53,002 nt of DNA from a bacterium. Its GTDB lineage: Bacteria > Bacillota > Clostridia > Lachnospirales > Lachnospiraceae. Shown here in pieces: positions 24,032-32,540 of this stretch (its first letter is position 1; each line of letters opens with the position of its first letter). The notes under the pieces are model-generated. The model was not told the origin of the DNA, did no database searches, and saw only the letters and a program-made list of their open reading frames with translations. Location: contig JAMPAG010000001.1 in assembly GCA_023667365.1 (NCBI GenBank), positions 362,698 through 415,699 of the forward strand, read 5' to 3'. A program made the position numbers and the translations under genes.

Positions 24032-25219
24032 CTATTTTGCTCCGTTGATCGCCTGATCGAGGTCTGCAATAATGTCGTCCGCATGCTCCAGACCGACGGA
24101 AATCCGCAGAAAACTGTCCGTGATGCCGAGACGCTGACGGTTTTCCTCTGTCAGGGATTCGTGCGTCTGCGTCCGCGGGTAGGTGATGAGCGTTTCCGTG
24201 CCGCCGAGACTTTCCGCGAACATGACGAGATCCACGCGGCGGAGTATTTTTTGCACGGTCTCGAAGGAATCCACGTTGATGGAAATCATCGCGCCGAAGC
24301 CGGAGCATTGTTTTTTCATAATATCATAGCCCGGATGGTCCTCAAAACCGACATAGAAAATCTTTTTTACTTTTTCCTGCGCGCGGAGCCAGTGCGCCAC
24401 CTTCATGGTATTCTCCGCATGGCGTTCCATGCGGACGGGCAGCGTCTTGATGCCGCGGAGCAGAAGCCAGCTGTCCATCGGTGCAAGCTGATTGCCGTGC
24501 GTTTTGATCTGACCGTGCATATAAGTCGCAAGCTCCTCGGAATTGACGACGACGATGCCGGCAAGCACGTCGTTATGACCGCAGATAAATTTGGTCGCGC
24601 TGTGGACGACGATGTCCGCGCCGAGCGTGATCGGTTTCTGGAAATAGGGCGACATCAGCGTGTTATCCACAACGAGCAGACAGCCGTGTTCATGCGCCAT
24701 GCGCGCGATCGCCGCAATGTCCGCCACTTTCATCATCGGGTTGGTCGGCGTCTCCAGATAGACCATCTTCGTATTTTCGTGGAAGCTGTTCTCCAAAAGC
24801 GTCAGATCGCACATATCAATATAAGTAAAGGAAGCGCCGTAACGGGTAAAAATGTCGTTGCCCATACGGAACGTGCCGCCGTAAATATCGTCGGACAAAA
24901 GCACTTCATCGCCGGGATTTAACATCGTGAACACCGCCATATTCGCCGCCTGCCCGCTCGTGAAGGCAAATCCCTCGACGCCCTCTTCTAAGATCGCCAT
25001 GGTCCGCTCCAATTCTAATCTGGTCGGATTGGAAAGACGGGAATAGTCGAAGCCGGTCGAATCAAAGAGCGCTCTGTGCCGGAATGTGGAAGTCTGGTAA
25101 ATCGGCATGCTCACCGCGCCGGAAAACGGATCGTGTCCGAGCGCGCCGTGAACGGCTTTTGATTCAAAATGCAGATCTTCTTTCCTGCTGTAATCGGTAA
25201 AATTGCTGAAATTCTTCAT
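24032..25219 (-). CDS. Cystathionine gamma-synthase / beta-lyase family PLP enzyme
   Basis: 395 residues of the Cys/Met metabolism PLP family. YSRLSNPTRLELERTMAILE, FTSGQAANMAVFTML and SDDIYGGTFR are typical; the PLP lysine is in VVHSATKFICGH and the substrate-side arginine region is SLGGTETLITYP. Members make or break cystathionine, or act as methionine gamma-lyases; the exact activity cannot be set from sequence alone, and there is no methionine operon around it. Start at 25219 has GAGAGG upstream. It ends 10 bp before a strong terminator. Confidence 0.88.
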   Translation of the reverse strand: MKNFSNFTDYSRKEDLHFESKAVHGALGHDPFSGAVSMPIYQTSTFRHRALFDSTGFDYSRLSNPTRLELERTMAILEEGVEGFAFTSGQAANMAVFTMLNPGDEVLLSDDIYGGTFRMGNDIFTRYGASFTYIDMCDLTLLENSFHENTKMVYLETPTNPMMKVADIAAIARMAHEHGCLLVVDNTLMSPYFQKPITLGADIVVHSATKFICGHNDVLAGIVVVNSEELATYMHGQIKTHGNQLAPMDSWLLLRGIKTLPVRMERHAENTMKVAHWLRAQEKVKKIFYVGFEDHPGYDIMKKQCSGFGAMISINVDSFETVQKILRRVDLVMFAESLGGTETLITYPRTQTHESLTEENRQRLGITDSFLRISVGLEHADDIIADLDQAINGAK

Positions 25220-25467
25220 CGCATGATACCTCTCGGAATTGTTCTTGTCTGACCGCAGAGCGCCTCTGCATAAAGAAGGACGTTCCTGCGGGCGGTTTCT
25301 TTGCGCTTATTATAGCATGGAAAAAGATGGAGGGCAAGTATAGGCGGCGCGAACTTTTTGTGATAAACTATAGGAAAGGAACAGACAGAAGGGGAGAGAG
25401 ATGTATTCATTTTTGATTGCGGTACTCCACACTCCCGGCTTATGTGATCTGATTCTCTATAGAGGAA

Positions 25468-25647
25468 ATGAAAAAGTACGAACAGCGAATGCGGGTTTTG
25501 CCGGAGCATTCCGACAAAAAGCAGCCGGTCAGCGCGGAGGAAATTCGCGGATCTATGGGGCTGCTGCTGACGCAGGTGATGAATCTGGAGGCGGATGCCG
25601 CCGTTGATACGGCAGGGTATCTTTCAGATAGGATAGCCCGTACATAA
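25468..25647 (+). CDS. Small protein (59 residues), hypothetical
   Basis: A frame from ATG 25468 to TAA 25647 encodes MKKYEQRMRVLPEHSDKK.., then VSAEEIRGSMGLLLTQVMNLEADAAVDTAG. It is amphipathic and helical, with coding-like third positions, while overlapping frames look random. AGAGGA stands close to the ATG. It precedes the AI-2E family transporter gene by 70 bp. No family was recognised; I consider it slightly more likely real than not. Confidence 0.5.
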   Translation: MKKYEQRMRVLPEHSDKKQPVSAEEIRGSMGLLLTQVMNLEADAAVDTAGYLSDRIART

Positions 25648-25717
25648 CATAACGTACTGGGAGAGTAAGGATGGGTGCGCGGGCAGCGGAATATGATATG
25701 GAAGGAATAAGAGAACG

Positions 25718-26872
25718 ATGGACAGAGAACGGATGAAAAGAACAGTATTGCTCATGTGTATCGGAGCGGCGCTTCTGGCGGCGGCGCTCCATGTGGAGTC
25801 GATCGGCGGACTGCTGAACAGAGTATGGGGCATGATTTTGCCAGCCGTGATCGGGGCGGTCATGGCGTTTGTGTTAAATGTGCCGATGCGGGGATTTGAG
25901 GGACTGCTCGGTAAGCTGAACCGGAAAAAACAACGGCTTTCGGAGAGCAGGATCCGTTTTTTCAGTATGTGGCTCACGCTCATCAGTCTCGTGCTGGTGA
26001 TCGTGTTTGTGCTGATTCTTGCGGTGCCGGAGATCGTCGCGTCCCTGAAAAGCCTGTTTACGGGCATCCAGCGGGCGATTCCGGACATCATCGCATTTGC
26101 GGAGAAACATATTGATTCCGAGTGGGTAAACGAGGAACTGCTGAGTCTGAACACGCTGCAGGAGAAGCTCTCGGATGAAAATATCACGAAGATGATCGTG
26201 AGTATCTCGAACGGCGCATATGATATTGCAGGCAGGGCGCTGACGATCGCGACGTCCACGCTCGGCAGCATCCTTTCCATCAGCATGAGCCTGATCGTTG
26301 CGATCTACATGCTGCTCAGCAAGAAAAAGCTCGGTATGCAGACGAGAAAGCTGCTCTATGCGTATCTGAAAAAAGAGCATGCGGACAAGGTGTGCAGTGT
26401 CGGCAGACTGGTAAACGCAACGTACGCCAAATTCCTCTCCGGTCAGTGCGTGGAGGCGTTCATTATCGCGATCCTGCTGTTTGTCGTGTTTACACTCTTC
26501 CGGCTGCCTTACGCGAGTCTGGTCGGCGTGCTTGCGGCGGTGTTGTCCTTTATCCCGTACATCGGTTCATGGATCGCCTGCGCCATCGGCGCGCTGCTCA
26601 TCTGCATTATCAGTCCGTGGAAGGCGCTTTTGTCCGTGGTCGTTTATCAGGTGGTACAATTTTTAGAGGGAAAACTGATCTATCCGCGTGTCGTTGGCAG
26701 GTCGGTCGGACTGCCGCCGATTTATACGCTGCTTGCGGCGCTGCTCGGCGGGAATCTCTTTGGCATTGTCGGCATTATTTTCTTTATTCCGTTCGTGGCG
26801 GTCGTCTATGCGCTCGTGCGGGATCACGCGGATAGCCGTTTGGCGGAAAAAGACATGAAAATAGAAGAATAG
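25718..26872 (+). CDS. AI-2E family transporter (YdiK/PerM-type membrane protein)
   Basis: 384 residues with seven to eight predicted spans. The N-terminus (GLLNRVWGMILPAVIGAVMAFVLNVPM) and C-terminal block (YASLVGVLAAVLSFIPYIGSWI, GRSVGLPPIYTLLAALLGGNLFGIVGIIFFIPFVAVVYAL) match the AI-2E transporter family, whose members are exporters or antiporters of varied small molecules; the name does not imply AI-2 transport. GGAAGGAATAAG precedes ATG 25718. It converges on hypA with no clear terminator between. Confidence 0.9.
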   Translation: MDRERMKRTVLLMCIGAALLAAALHVESIGGLLNRVWGMILPAVIGAVMAFVLNVPMRGFEGLLGKLNRKKQRLSESRIRFFSMWLTLISLVLVIVFVLILAVPEIVASLKSLFTGIQRAIPDIIAFAEKHIDSEWVNEELLSLNTLQEKLSDENITKMIVSISNGAYDIAGRALTIATSTLGSILSISMSLIVAIYMLLSKKKLGMQTRKLLYAYLKKEHADKVCSVGRLVNATYAKFLSGQCVEAFIIAILLFVVFTLFRLPYASLVGVLAAVLSFIPYIGSWIACAIGALLICIISPWKALLSVVVYQVVQFLEGKLIYPRVVGRSVGLPPIYTLLAALLGGNLFGIVGIIFFIPFVAVVYALVRDHADSRLAEKDMKIEE

Positions 26873-26939
26873 AGCTGCAAGTTCCGTGCGGATGTCATTG
26901 GCAGGATTACCGTGCATGAAATTGAAAAATAAAGAAGTT

Positions 26940-27284
26940 TTAGTACACCTCGATTTCTTTAATATTAAATTCGTTCCCCTGCAAAAGCCAGGTATCCGGG
27001 CTTTTGCAGTGAGGACAAATTTTACCGTATTCCACAGTCGGATAGGTTTTACCGCAGCCCTCGCAATAGGTAACGGCGGGCAGCGTCTCCACGAAAAGCT
27101 CCGCGTTCGCAAACAGTTCGCGTTTTCCGGCTGCCCATTTCCAGCAGTTTTGCAGATAGGATTCGATGACCGTAGACACTTCTCCCAATTCCAGAACCAC
27201 TTTGGAAATTCCCGTCACCTCGTTTTCCGCCGCAATGGTTTCCAAACTATCCATAATATGAAATACGACGCCTAATTCATGCAT
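26940..27284 (-). CDS. hypA: Hydrogenase nickel incorporation protein HypA
   Basis: 114 residues. It begins MHE, the invariant nickel-binding N-terminus, and has the zinc site as CEGCGKTY and CPHC (about 74-77 and 94-97). HypA passes nickel to NiFe hydrogenase (or urease) precursors together with HypB. It is the third gene of a minus-strand set hypB - oxidoreductase - hypA, 40 bp from the previous stop. No hypCDEF or hydrogenase structural gene is in the window. Confidence 0.9.
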   Translation of the reverse strand: MHELGVVFHIMDSLETIAAENEVTGISKVVLELGEVSTVIESYLQNCWKWAAGKRELFANAELFVETLPAVTYCEGCGKTYPTVEYGKICPHCKSPDTWLLQGNEFNIKEIEVY

Positions 27285-27324
27285 GGTGTTTCAATCCTTT
27301 TTTGGTGTAACTGTAATCAGTAAA

Positions 27325-30123
27325 TCACTGTTGCTTTTCATTCTTTTTTGATGTAAATGTGACCTTCAAAGACTGCTTGATCATGTTGGGAAGCACATAT
27401 TTCAGCTTATCTTCCGAGCGTACCATCGTGGAGCATTCCGGATGTTCTCTGTGAAGGGTGATGGCGTCAAATACGCATTTTGTGGTGCAGACGCCGCAGC
27501 CGATGCACTTGTTGGGATCGACAACGGACGCGCCGCATCCCAGGCAGCGGGAGGTCTCCGCCTTCACCTGTTCCTCGGTCAGCGTGTGGGAAAGATCACG
27601 GAAGGACTGCGCCTGCGCTTCTTCCGCTTTTTCCGGTCTCTGCCTGTCGGTATTGTCATAGCTTGCCACGGAAATGTCTTCTTTGTCCAGTTCAATAAAA
27701 TCTCTTCGGTTTCTTCCGATCGTCAGCGTACAGTGCTCATGGACGAAACGGTGAAGGGAGATCGCGCCTTCCCGCCCTGCCGCAATGGCGTCTATGGCGA
27801 ACTTCGGTCCGGTATAAACGTCGCCGCCCACAAAAATATCCGGTTCGGCAGTCTGATACGTCAGTTTGTCGGCAATCGCGCCGCCGTTCGGACGAAGTTC
27901 TACTTTGGTGCCGTTTAGAAGATCGCCCCAGACGATGCCCTGACCGACGCTGAAAATTACGCTGGCGCAGTTTAGCGTCATGGTCTGCTCCTCATCATAG
28001 AGCGGGGCGAAGCGATGGTTTTCGTCATAAACGCGGGTGCATTTTTTGAATACGACGCCGACTGCTTTTCCGTTCTCGGTGAGAATTTCTTTGGGTCCCC
28101 AGCCGTTGTGGATGGTAATCTTTTCTTCGCTCGCCTCTAAGATTTCTTCCCGGCTTGCCGGCATCTCGTCCCGGCTTTCCAGACAGACCATGGAAACTTT
28201 GCCCGCACCGCAGCGCGTGCTTGTTCTTGCGGCGTCGATGGCAACGTTGCCGCCGCCGATCACGATGACGTCCCCGCCAAGGTCAAACGATTCTTTCTTT
28301 CCGGCTTCTCTTAAAAATTCTACCGCAGTGTAAACGCCCTGCGCGTCCTCGCCGGGGACGCCCGCTTTCTTTCCACCCTGACAGCCGATTGCAAGGTAGA
28401 AGCCCTTGTAGCCTTGTTCCCGAAGCTGCCGGATCGTAATATCTTTTCCAACTTCGACGCCGCACTTGATCTCGACGCCCATCGCTTTGATGACGTCGAT
28501 CTCCGCCGCGATCAGATCCTTTTCCAACTTGTAGGAAGGAATGCCGTAGGTCAGCATACCGCCGGGTTTCTCGTCCTTTTCAAAAACGGTCGGTTTGTAG
28601 CCTTTTTCCGCCAAAAAGTAGGCGCAGGAAAGTCCGGCGGGACCGGAACCGATGATGGCGATCTTCTCTTCAAAACTGCCGCGCAGGGAAGGAACGGTCG
28701 GTTTGGGAATATAGCGGGTCTCGGCATGTAAATCTTGTTCCGCAATGAAGCGTTTTACCGCGTCGATGGCAACCGCTTCGTCAATGGTTCCCCGTGTGCA
28801 GGCGTCCTCACAGCGCCGGTTGCAGATCCGTCCGCAGATAGCGGGAAGGGGATTGTCTTTTTTGATGAGAGCCAGCGCCTCCCCGTAACGTCCCTCTTTT
28901 GCAAGCTGTAAATAGCCCTGAACGGCGATGTGCGCCGGACAGGCTGTTTTACAGGGGGCGGTGCCGGTGTCGTGACAATTGATCCGGTTTACGTCCCTGT
29001 AGTTGTGGCTCCACATGTGTTCGCCCCATTTTTGCTCATGGGGAAGCGGCATTTGAGGATAGGTCACTTCACTGCCGTCTTTTTTGCAAAGCTTCTGTCC
29101 CAGCTTGACCGCGCCCGCCGGACATGCCTCCACGCATTTGCCGCAGGCGACGCATTTTGATTTATCTACTTTCGCGACATAGGCGGAGCGGGACATGTTG
29201 GGGGTGTTAAACAGCTGTGAGGTGCGTAAGGCATAGCATACGTTCACGTTGCAGTTGCAGATGGCGAAAATTTTATTGGCGCCGTCTATATTGGTGATCT
29301 GGTGCACAAAGCCGTTGTCTTCCGCCTGCTGAAAAATCGCCAGCGCTTCTTCTTTGGTGATGTAGCGGCCGTCCTTCTGCGTCTCCACCACATAGTCCGC
29401 CATATCGCCCACGGCAACGCACCATCCCTCCGGATCGTCCGCACAGCCCTCGTCGTGATGCAGGCGGGAACGGCGGCAGGAGCAGGGGCTTGCCGCATAT
29501 TTGCCCTCATATTTTGACAGCCAGTAGGAAATATGTTCCAGATCAATGGATTCGCTTTCCATCTCGATCGCTTTTTCCACGGGAATGACATGCATACCGA
29601 TACCGTTGCCGCCCGGTCCGACAAAGGGCGTCACTTTCTCCAGGGGCAGTCTGGACATATGTTCAAAAAACAGAGTGACTTCGGGATGTTCCTCGATGAC
29701 CTTGCTGTTCATGTTAAAAAATTCTGCGGATCCCGGTACGAACATGGGCAGCACATACTGTTTTTCATGCTGCGGATTTTCCCAGTTGTATTCCAGAATG
29801 CCTTTGATCGACATCTGCTGGAGCTTCGGCTCCAGTTCCTGCTCGGATATGCCGGTGAGCTTTACCATTTCCGGTAAGGTCTTTGGTTTCCGAACGCCCA
29901 TTTTCAGGGCGATTTCCGCTTCCTCGTCTGTCAGCACGCCTGCAAGTCCCCAATACTCCGGATCGTCCTGTGTGATCTTTTTTAAGCCGAGCTTCTGGGG
30001 AATCCGATCCGTGATCTTTTTTCCAAGCTTTTGGATCGTCTTGCGGGGCGGCTCGCTGTGATCCGCCTGATGTTCCGGGTAGACGTAATCAGGGTATAGT
30101 TCTTTGTCCAACGATTTTTTCAT
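27325..30123 (-). CDS. Multidomain Fe-S / FAD-NAD(P) oxidoreductase (GltD-like)
   Basis: 932 residues. An N-terminal region (about 60-300) has a winged-helix-like part and clustered cysteines (PCSCRRSR, CADDPEGWCV, AICNCNVNVCYA). A ferredoxin motif CVACGKCVEACPAGA is at 324-338. Residues 383-880 match the glutamate synthase small-subunit type flavoprotein: CKTACPAH, CGRICNRRCEDAC, FAD loop IIGSGPAGLSCAY (490-502), NAD(P) loop VIGGGNVAIDAA (621-632). A C-terminal ferredoxin pair reads CLGCGA and CIGCGVCTTKC. AAAGGAGGAAGGT sets the start at 30123. Lying between hypB and hypA it probably links NAD(P)H, ferredoxin and a nickel enzyme. The substrate is unknown. Confidence 0.82.
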   Translation of the reverse strand: MKKSLDKELYPDYVYPEHQADHSEPPRKTIQKLGKKITDRIPQKLGLKKITQDDPEYWGLAGVLTDEEAEIALKMGVRKPKTLPEMVKLTGISEQELEPKLQQMSIKGILEYNWENPQHEKQYVLPMFVPGSAEFFNMNSKVIEEHPEVTLFFEHMSRLPLEKVTPFVGPGGNGIGMHVIPVEKAIEMESESIDLEHISYWLSKYEGKYAASPCSCRRSRLHHDEGCADDPEGWCVAVGDMADYVVETQKDGRYITKEEALAIFQQAEDNGFVHQITNIDGANKIFAICNCNVNVCYALRTSQLFNTPNMSRSAYVAKVDKSKCVACGKCVEACPAGAVKLGQKLCKKDGSEVTYPQMPLPHEQKWGEHMWSHNYRDVNRINCHDTGTAPCKTACPAHIAVQGYLQLAKEGRYGEALALIKKDNPLPAICGRICNRRCEDACTRGTIDEAVAIDAVKRFIAEQDLHAETRYIPKPTVPSLRGSFEEKIAIIGSGPAGLSCAYFLAEKGYKPTVFEKDEKPGGMLTYGIPSYKLEKDLIAAEIDVIKAMGVEIKCGVEVGKDITIRQLREQGYKGFYLAIGCQGGKKAGVPGEDAQGVYTAVEFLREAGKKESFDLGGDVIVIGGGNVAIDAARTSTRCGAGKVSMVCLESRDEMPASREEILEASEEKITIHNGWGPKEILTENGKAVGVVFKKCTRVYDENHRFAPLYDEEQTMTLNCASVIFSVGQGIVWGDLLNGTKVELRPNGGAIADKLTYQTAEPDIFVGGDVYTGPKFAIDAIAAGREGAISLHRFVHEHCTLTIGRNRRDFIELDKEDISVASYDNTDRQRPEKAEEAQAQSFRDLSHTLTEEQVKAETSRCLGCGASVVDPNKCIGCGVCTTKCVFDAITLHREHPECSTMVRSEDKLKYVLPNMIKQSLKVTFTSKKNEKQQ

Positions 30124-30164
30124 ACCTTCCTCCTTTGCAGACTGGTGTGTAGGGTTATGCGGGA

Positions 30165-30836
30165 TCATGCGCCGCGCCAGTTTTTGACTTCTTTCGTCAG
30201 CCAGTCCGTCCATTCCGGAATCCCTTCCCCTGTTTTGGCGCAGATGGGAATGATCGCCGCATTCGGATTCCGCATCAGGATATACTCTCGGCATTTTTCC
30301 ATGTCAAAATCAAAATAGGGCAGAACGTCTGTTTTATTGATGAGAACCACGTCGCAGATGGAAAACATCAGCGGATATTTTAACGGCTTGTCATGTCCCT
30401 CCGGGACGGACAGGATCATCGCATTCTTCGATGCGCCGGTATCAAATTCTGCGGGGCAGACCAGATTGCCGACGTTTTCCAGAATTGCCAGCTCGACATC
30501 CCCTGTTTCCAACCCGTCGAGCCCCTGTCTCGTCATTTCCGCGTCCAGGTGGCACATGCCGCCCGTGTGAAGCTGGATCACTTTTGCGCCGGACGTCTGG
30601 ATCGTTTTGGCGTCCACGTCCGAATCAATGTCAGCTTCCATGACGCCGATCCGGAAGGTATCTTTTAACGCTTCAATGGTCCGCATCAGGGTCGTGGTTT
30701 TACCGGAGCCCGGAGAGGACATGAGATTCAGCAGAAAGATCCCTTTTTGTTTTAATTCCTGCCGGAGGCCGGCGGCCTGCTTGTCGTTGTCGGCAAAGAC
30801 GCTCTGTTTGATCTCTAAGATTCGTACTTCTTTCAT
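30165..30836 (-). CDS. hypB: Hydrogenase nickel incorporation GTPase HypB
   Basis: 223 residues. SIMIBI-class GTPase: P-loop SSPGSGKTTTL (about 40-50), EADIDSDVDA, the metal-site loop TGGMCHLDAEM, ENVGNLVCPAEFD and the guanine motif INKTDVLP. HypB uses GTP hydrolysis to insert nickel with HypA. There is no His-rich N-terminus, so it is not a nickel-storage form. Start 30836 follows GAGGTG; a longer frame adds 16 unconserved residues. First gene of the hypB - oxidoreductase - hypA group. Confidence 0.92.
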   Translation of the reverse strand: MKEVRILEIKQSVFADNDKQAAGLRQELKQKGIFLLNLMSSPGSGKTTTLMRTIEALKDTFRIGVMEADIDSDVDAKTIQTSGAKVIQLHTGGMCHLDAEMTRQGLDGLETGDVELAILENVGNLVCPAEFDTGASKNAMILSVPEGHDKPLKYPLMFSICDVVLINKTDVLPYFDFDMEKCREYILMRNPNAAIIPICAKTGEGIPEWTDWLTKEVKNWRGA

Positions 30837-31055
30837 GTGGCACCTCGTTCTGCGCTGGTAAGCGGATTTCTTGTATGGTTCCATTTTAACACTGCGGGGC
30901 GGGGAGCGTCAATGAATGTTTGCGGGGGTGGAGATGCCTTTTGGGATTTGCGTCGAGTAATTTTATGAGATTTTTTGAAGTATGTAATAATCGTTTATTT
31001 TTGAAAGAATACGTGGTATATTATGTTTAGTAAAAGTGAAAACGGAGGAAACCGG

Positions 31056-31385
31056 ATGTTGTCTGATAAGATAAGGGAAGAGCTGGTACAAGGTCTGACC
31101 GGTATATTTCAAAAGAATATTTCTATGATTATTTTGTATGGCTCCACAGCAAGAAATGAGGCGACGGATGAAAGTGATATTGATATTGCGATTATTGTGA
31201 AGAATCAGATGGATGAGGAAACAAAAAAGCGTTTTGTTAGTTGGGCAGCCGATATGGACATCCGTTATGAAAAAGTATTTTCGATCGTGGATATACAGGA
31301 AAGCAACATGAAGAAATGGGAGGGCGTGCTTCCGTTTTATCAAAATATCCGGAAGGAGGGAATCGTTCTATGGACGGCAGCTTAA
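31056..31385 (+). CDS. MNT-type nucleotidyltransferase (antitoxin of a broken HEPN pair)
   Basis: 109 residues. The minimal nucleotidyltransferase signature LYGSTARNEATDESDIDIAI carries GS and DxD (G29, S30, D41, D43). In HEPN/MNT modules such proteins neutralise the HEPN toxin, in known cases by AMPylation. GGAGG at 31044-31048 sets ATG 31056. The gene overlaps the start of the HEPN remnant at 31370. Sequence here is more AT-rich than flanking genes. Confidence 0.85.
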   Translation: MLSDKIREELVQGLTGIFQKNISMIILYGSTARNEATDESDIDIAIIVKNQMDEETKKRFVSWAADMDIRYEKVFSIVDIQESNMKKWEGVLPFYQNIRKEGIVLWTAA

Positions 31386-31620
31386 AAGAACTGGCAGGAT
31401 ACCGTTTGGAAAGAGCGAAAGAAATGAATATTTGAAAACAGAGGTGTTAGATAGAAGGTTAGCTGTCATCATAAAGGACAGTTCGTTTTGCAGAGAAAAG
31501 TCGGATTATGATGATTTTTATGTTGCGGGACGGACAGAGGCGGAAGAGCAGCTAAAAAATGCACGATATTTTGTACAAAAAGTGGAAGCGTATATCCATT
31601 CCGTAAAGGAATCATTTTGA
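31370..31620 (+). pseudogene. HEPN-domain toxin gene with internal deletion
   Basis: GGAAGGAGGG (31351-31360) precedes ATG 31370, which gives MDGSLKELAGYRLERAKEMNI then TGA at 31433. This is the usual first helix of MNT-linked HEPN proteins. The sequence resumes in another frame from about 31432 as LKTEVLDRRLAVI.. RREKSDYDDFYVAGRTEAEEQLKNARYFVQKVEAYI, the usual C-terminal helices of the same family (my reading of the first residues of that part is approximate). The central 50-60 residues, including the core helix region, are missing, so the toxin is almost certainly inactive. Confidence 0.75.
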
Positions 31621-31624
31621 AGAA

Positions 31625-31660
31625 AAAGGCTGCCGGATAACATCAAATCCGGCAGCCTTT
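31625..31660. terminator. Bidirectional terminator
   Basis: AAAGGCTGCCGGAT (31625-31638) pairs perfectly with ATCCGGCAGCCTTT (31647-31660) over an 8-nt loop, with T-rich sequence beyond and A-rich sequence before. It separates the HEPN remnant (plus) from the ABC ATPase gene (minus), which converge here. Confidence 0.85.
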
Positions 31661-31670
31661 TGTCCGAGTT

Positions 31671-32540
31671 TTATTCCTTCGTCAGGTAAAGATACGCGTC
31701 CTCCAGTGTGGCGGGCACGGGCGCACAGTTGGTACCGGGCTTGAGGCGGTTCAGGATTCGGAGCCGGATTCCGCCCTCGGTATACTGCTTGGAGGAAATC
31801 GGATATTTTTGTTCTAATTCCCGCGCCTCTGCGGGCGTTTTCACCACGCAGTCCCACACACAGCCGTCCGCATGACCGATCAACTCGTTTACGCCGCCTG
31901 CGTACAGGAAATGTCCTTTTTTCATGACGGCAAGCTGATGGCAGACCGCCGCCAGATCCTCCACGACATGGGTGGAAAATAAAACGGTGCGGTTTTCGGA
32001 AAAATCAACTAACAGATTGCGGATGCGGATGCGCTCTTCCGGGTCTAATCCGGTCGTCGGCTCGTCGATGATCAAAAAATCTGGCTCGTTTAAGAGCGCC
32101 TGAATGAGTCCGACTCTCCGCTTCATGCCGCCGGAGAGCTGGCGCATTTTCTTTTTTCGGTGCGCGGTCAGGCTTGTTTTTTCTAACAAATCGTCGATGC
32201 GCCGTTTGCAGAGCGGTTTCGGAACGCCCGAAAGATCGCCCATGTATGCGAGGCATTCCTGCACGGACAGGTTCGGGTACAGGTCGATTTCCTGCGGCAG
32301 ATAGCCGATCCGTCTTTGAATTTCCGCGTAATGTTCTTTTTGATACGGAATGCCATCCAGCGTGACGGTGCCGGAGGTGGGCGCAAGAATCGTCGTCAGC
32401 ACGCGCATCAGCGTTGTCTTGCCGGCGCCGTTTTCTCCGAGCAGTCCGAAAATGCCGGACGGGATTGTGAGATCCGCATGGTCGATTGCGGTTACCTGCT
32501 TGCGAAAGGTTACGGTCAGGTCATTGATTTGAATGTTCAT
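31671..32540 (-). CDS. ABC transporter ATP-binding protein
   Basis: 289 residues. Walker A GENGAGKTTL (about 35-44), Q-loop GYLPQEIDLYPNLSVQE, signature QLSGGMKRRVGL, Walker B FLIIDEPTTGLDPEER, H-loop FSTHVVEDL. The C-terminal extension (about 215-289) is usual for ABC-2 type exporters. Its ATG overlaps the stop of the preceding permease gene (ATGA type), so it is the last gene of the five-gene operon. The cargo is unknown; two-component plus ABC-2 sets often handle antimicrobial peptides. Confidence 0.93.
   Translation of the reverse strand: MNIQINDLTVTFRKQVTAIDHADLTIPSGIFGLLGENGAGKTTLMRVLTTILAPTSGTVTLDGIPYQKEHYAEIQRRIGYLPQEIDLYPNLSVQECLAYMGDLSGVPKPLCKRRIDDLLEKTSLTAHRKKKMRQLSGGMKRRVGLIQALLNEPDFLIIDEPTTGLDPEERIRIRNLLVDFSENRTVLFSTHVVEDLAAVCHQLAVMKKGHFLYAGGVNELIGHADGCVWDCVVKTPAEARELEQKYPISSKQYTEGGIRLRILNRLKPGTNCAPVPATLEDAYLYLTKE

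Noticed and set aside
24083..24922. 279-codon plus-strand frame opposite the cystathionine enzyme
   Set aside because: Antisense to a well-conserved PLP enzyme; rich in Arg/His/Asp, with no start signal or family pattern.
24032..25219. SAM riboswitch before the cystathionine enzyme gene
   Set aside because: The upstream 250 bp shows no long paired leader or terminator of that type.
25401..25607. 68-codon frame starting at 25401
   Set aside because: It overlaps the better small frame at 25468 in another phase, and its second half is Gly/Ala/Arg-rich, as expected of a shifted reading.
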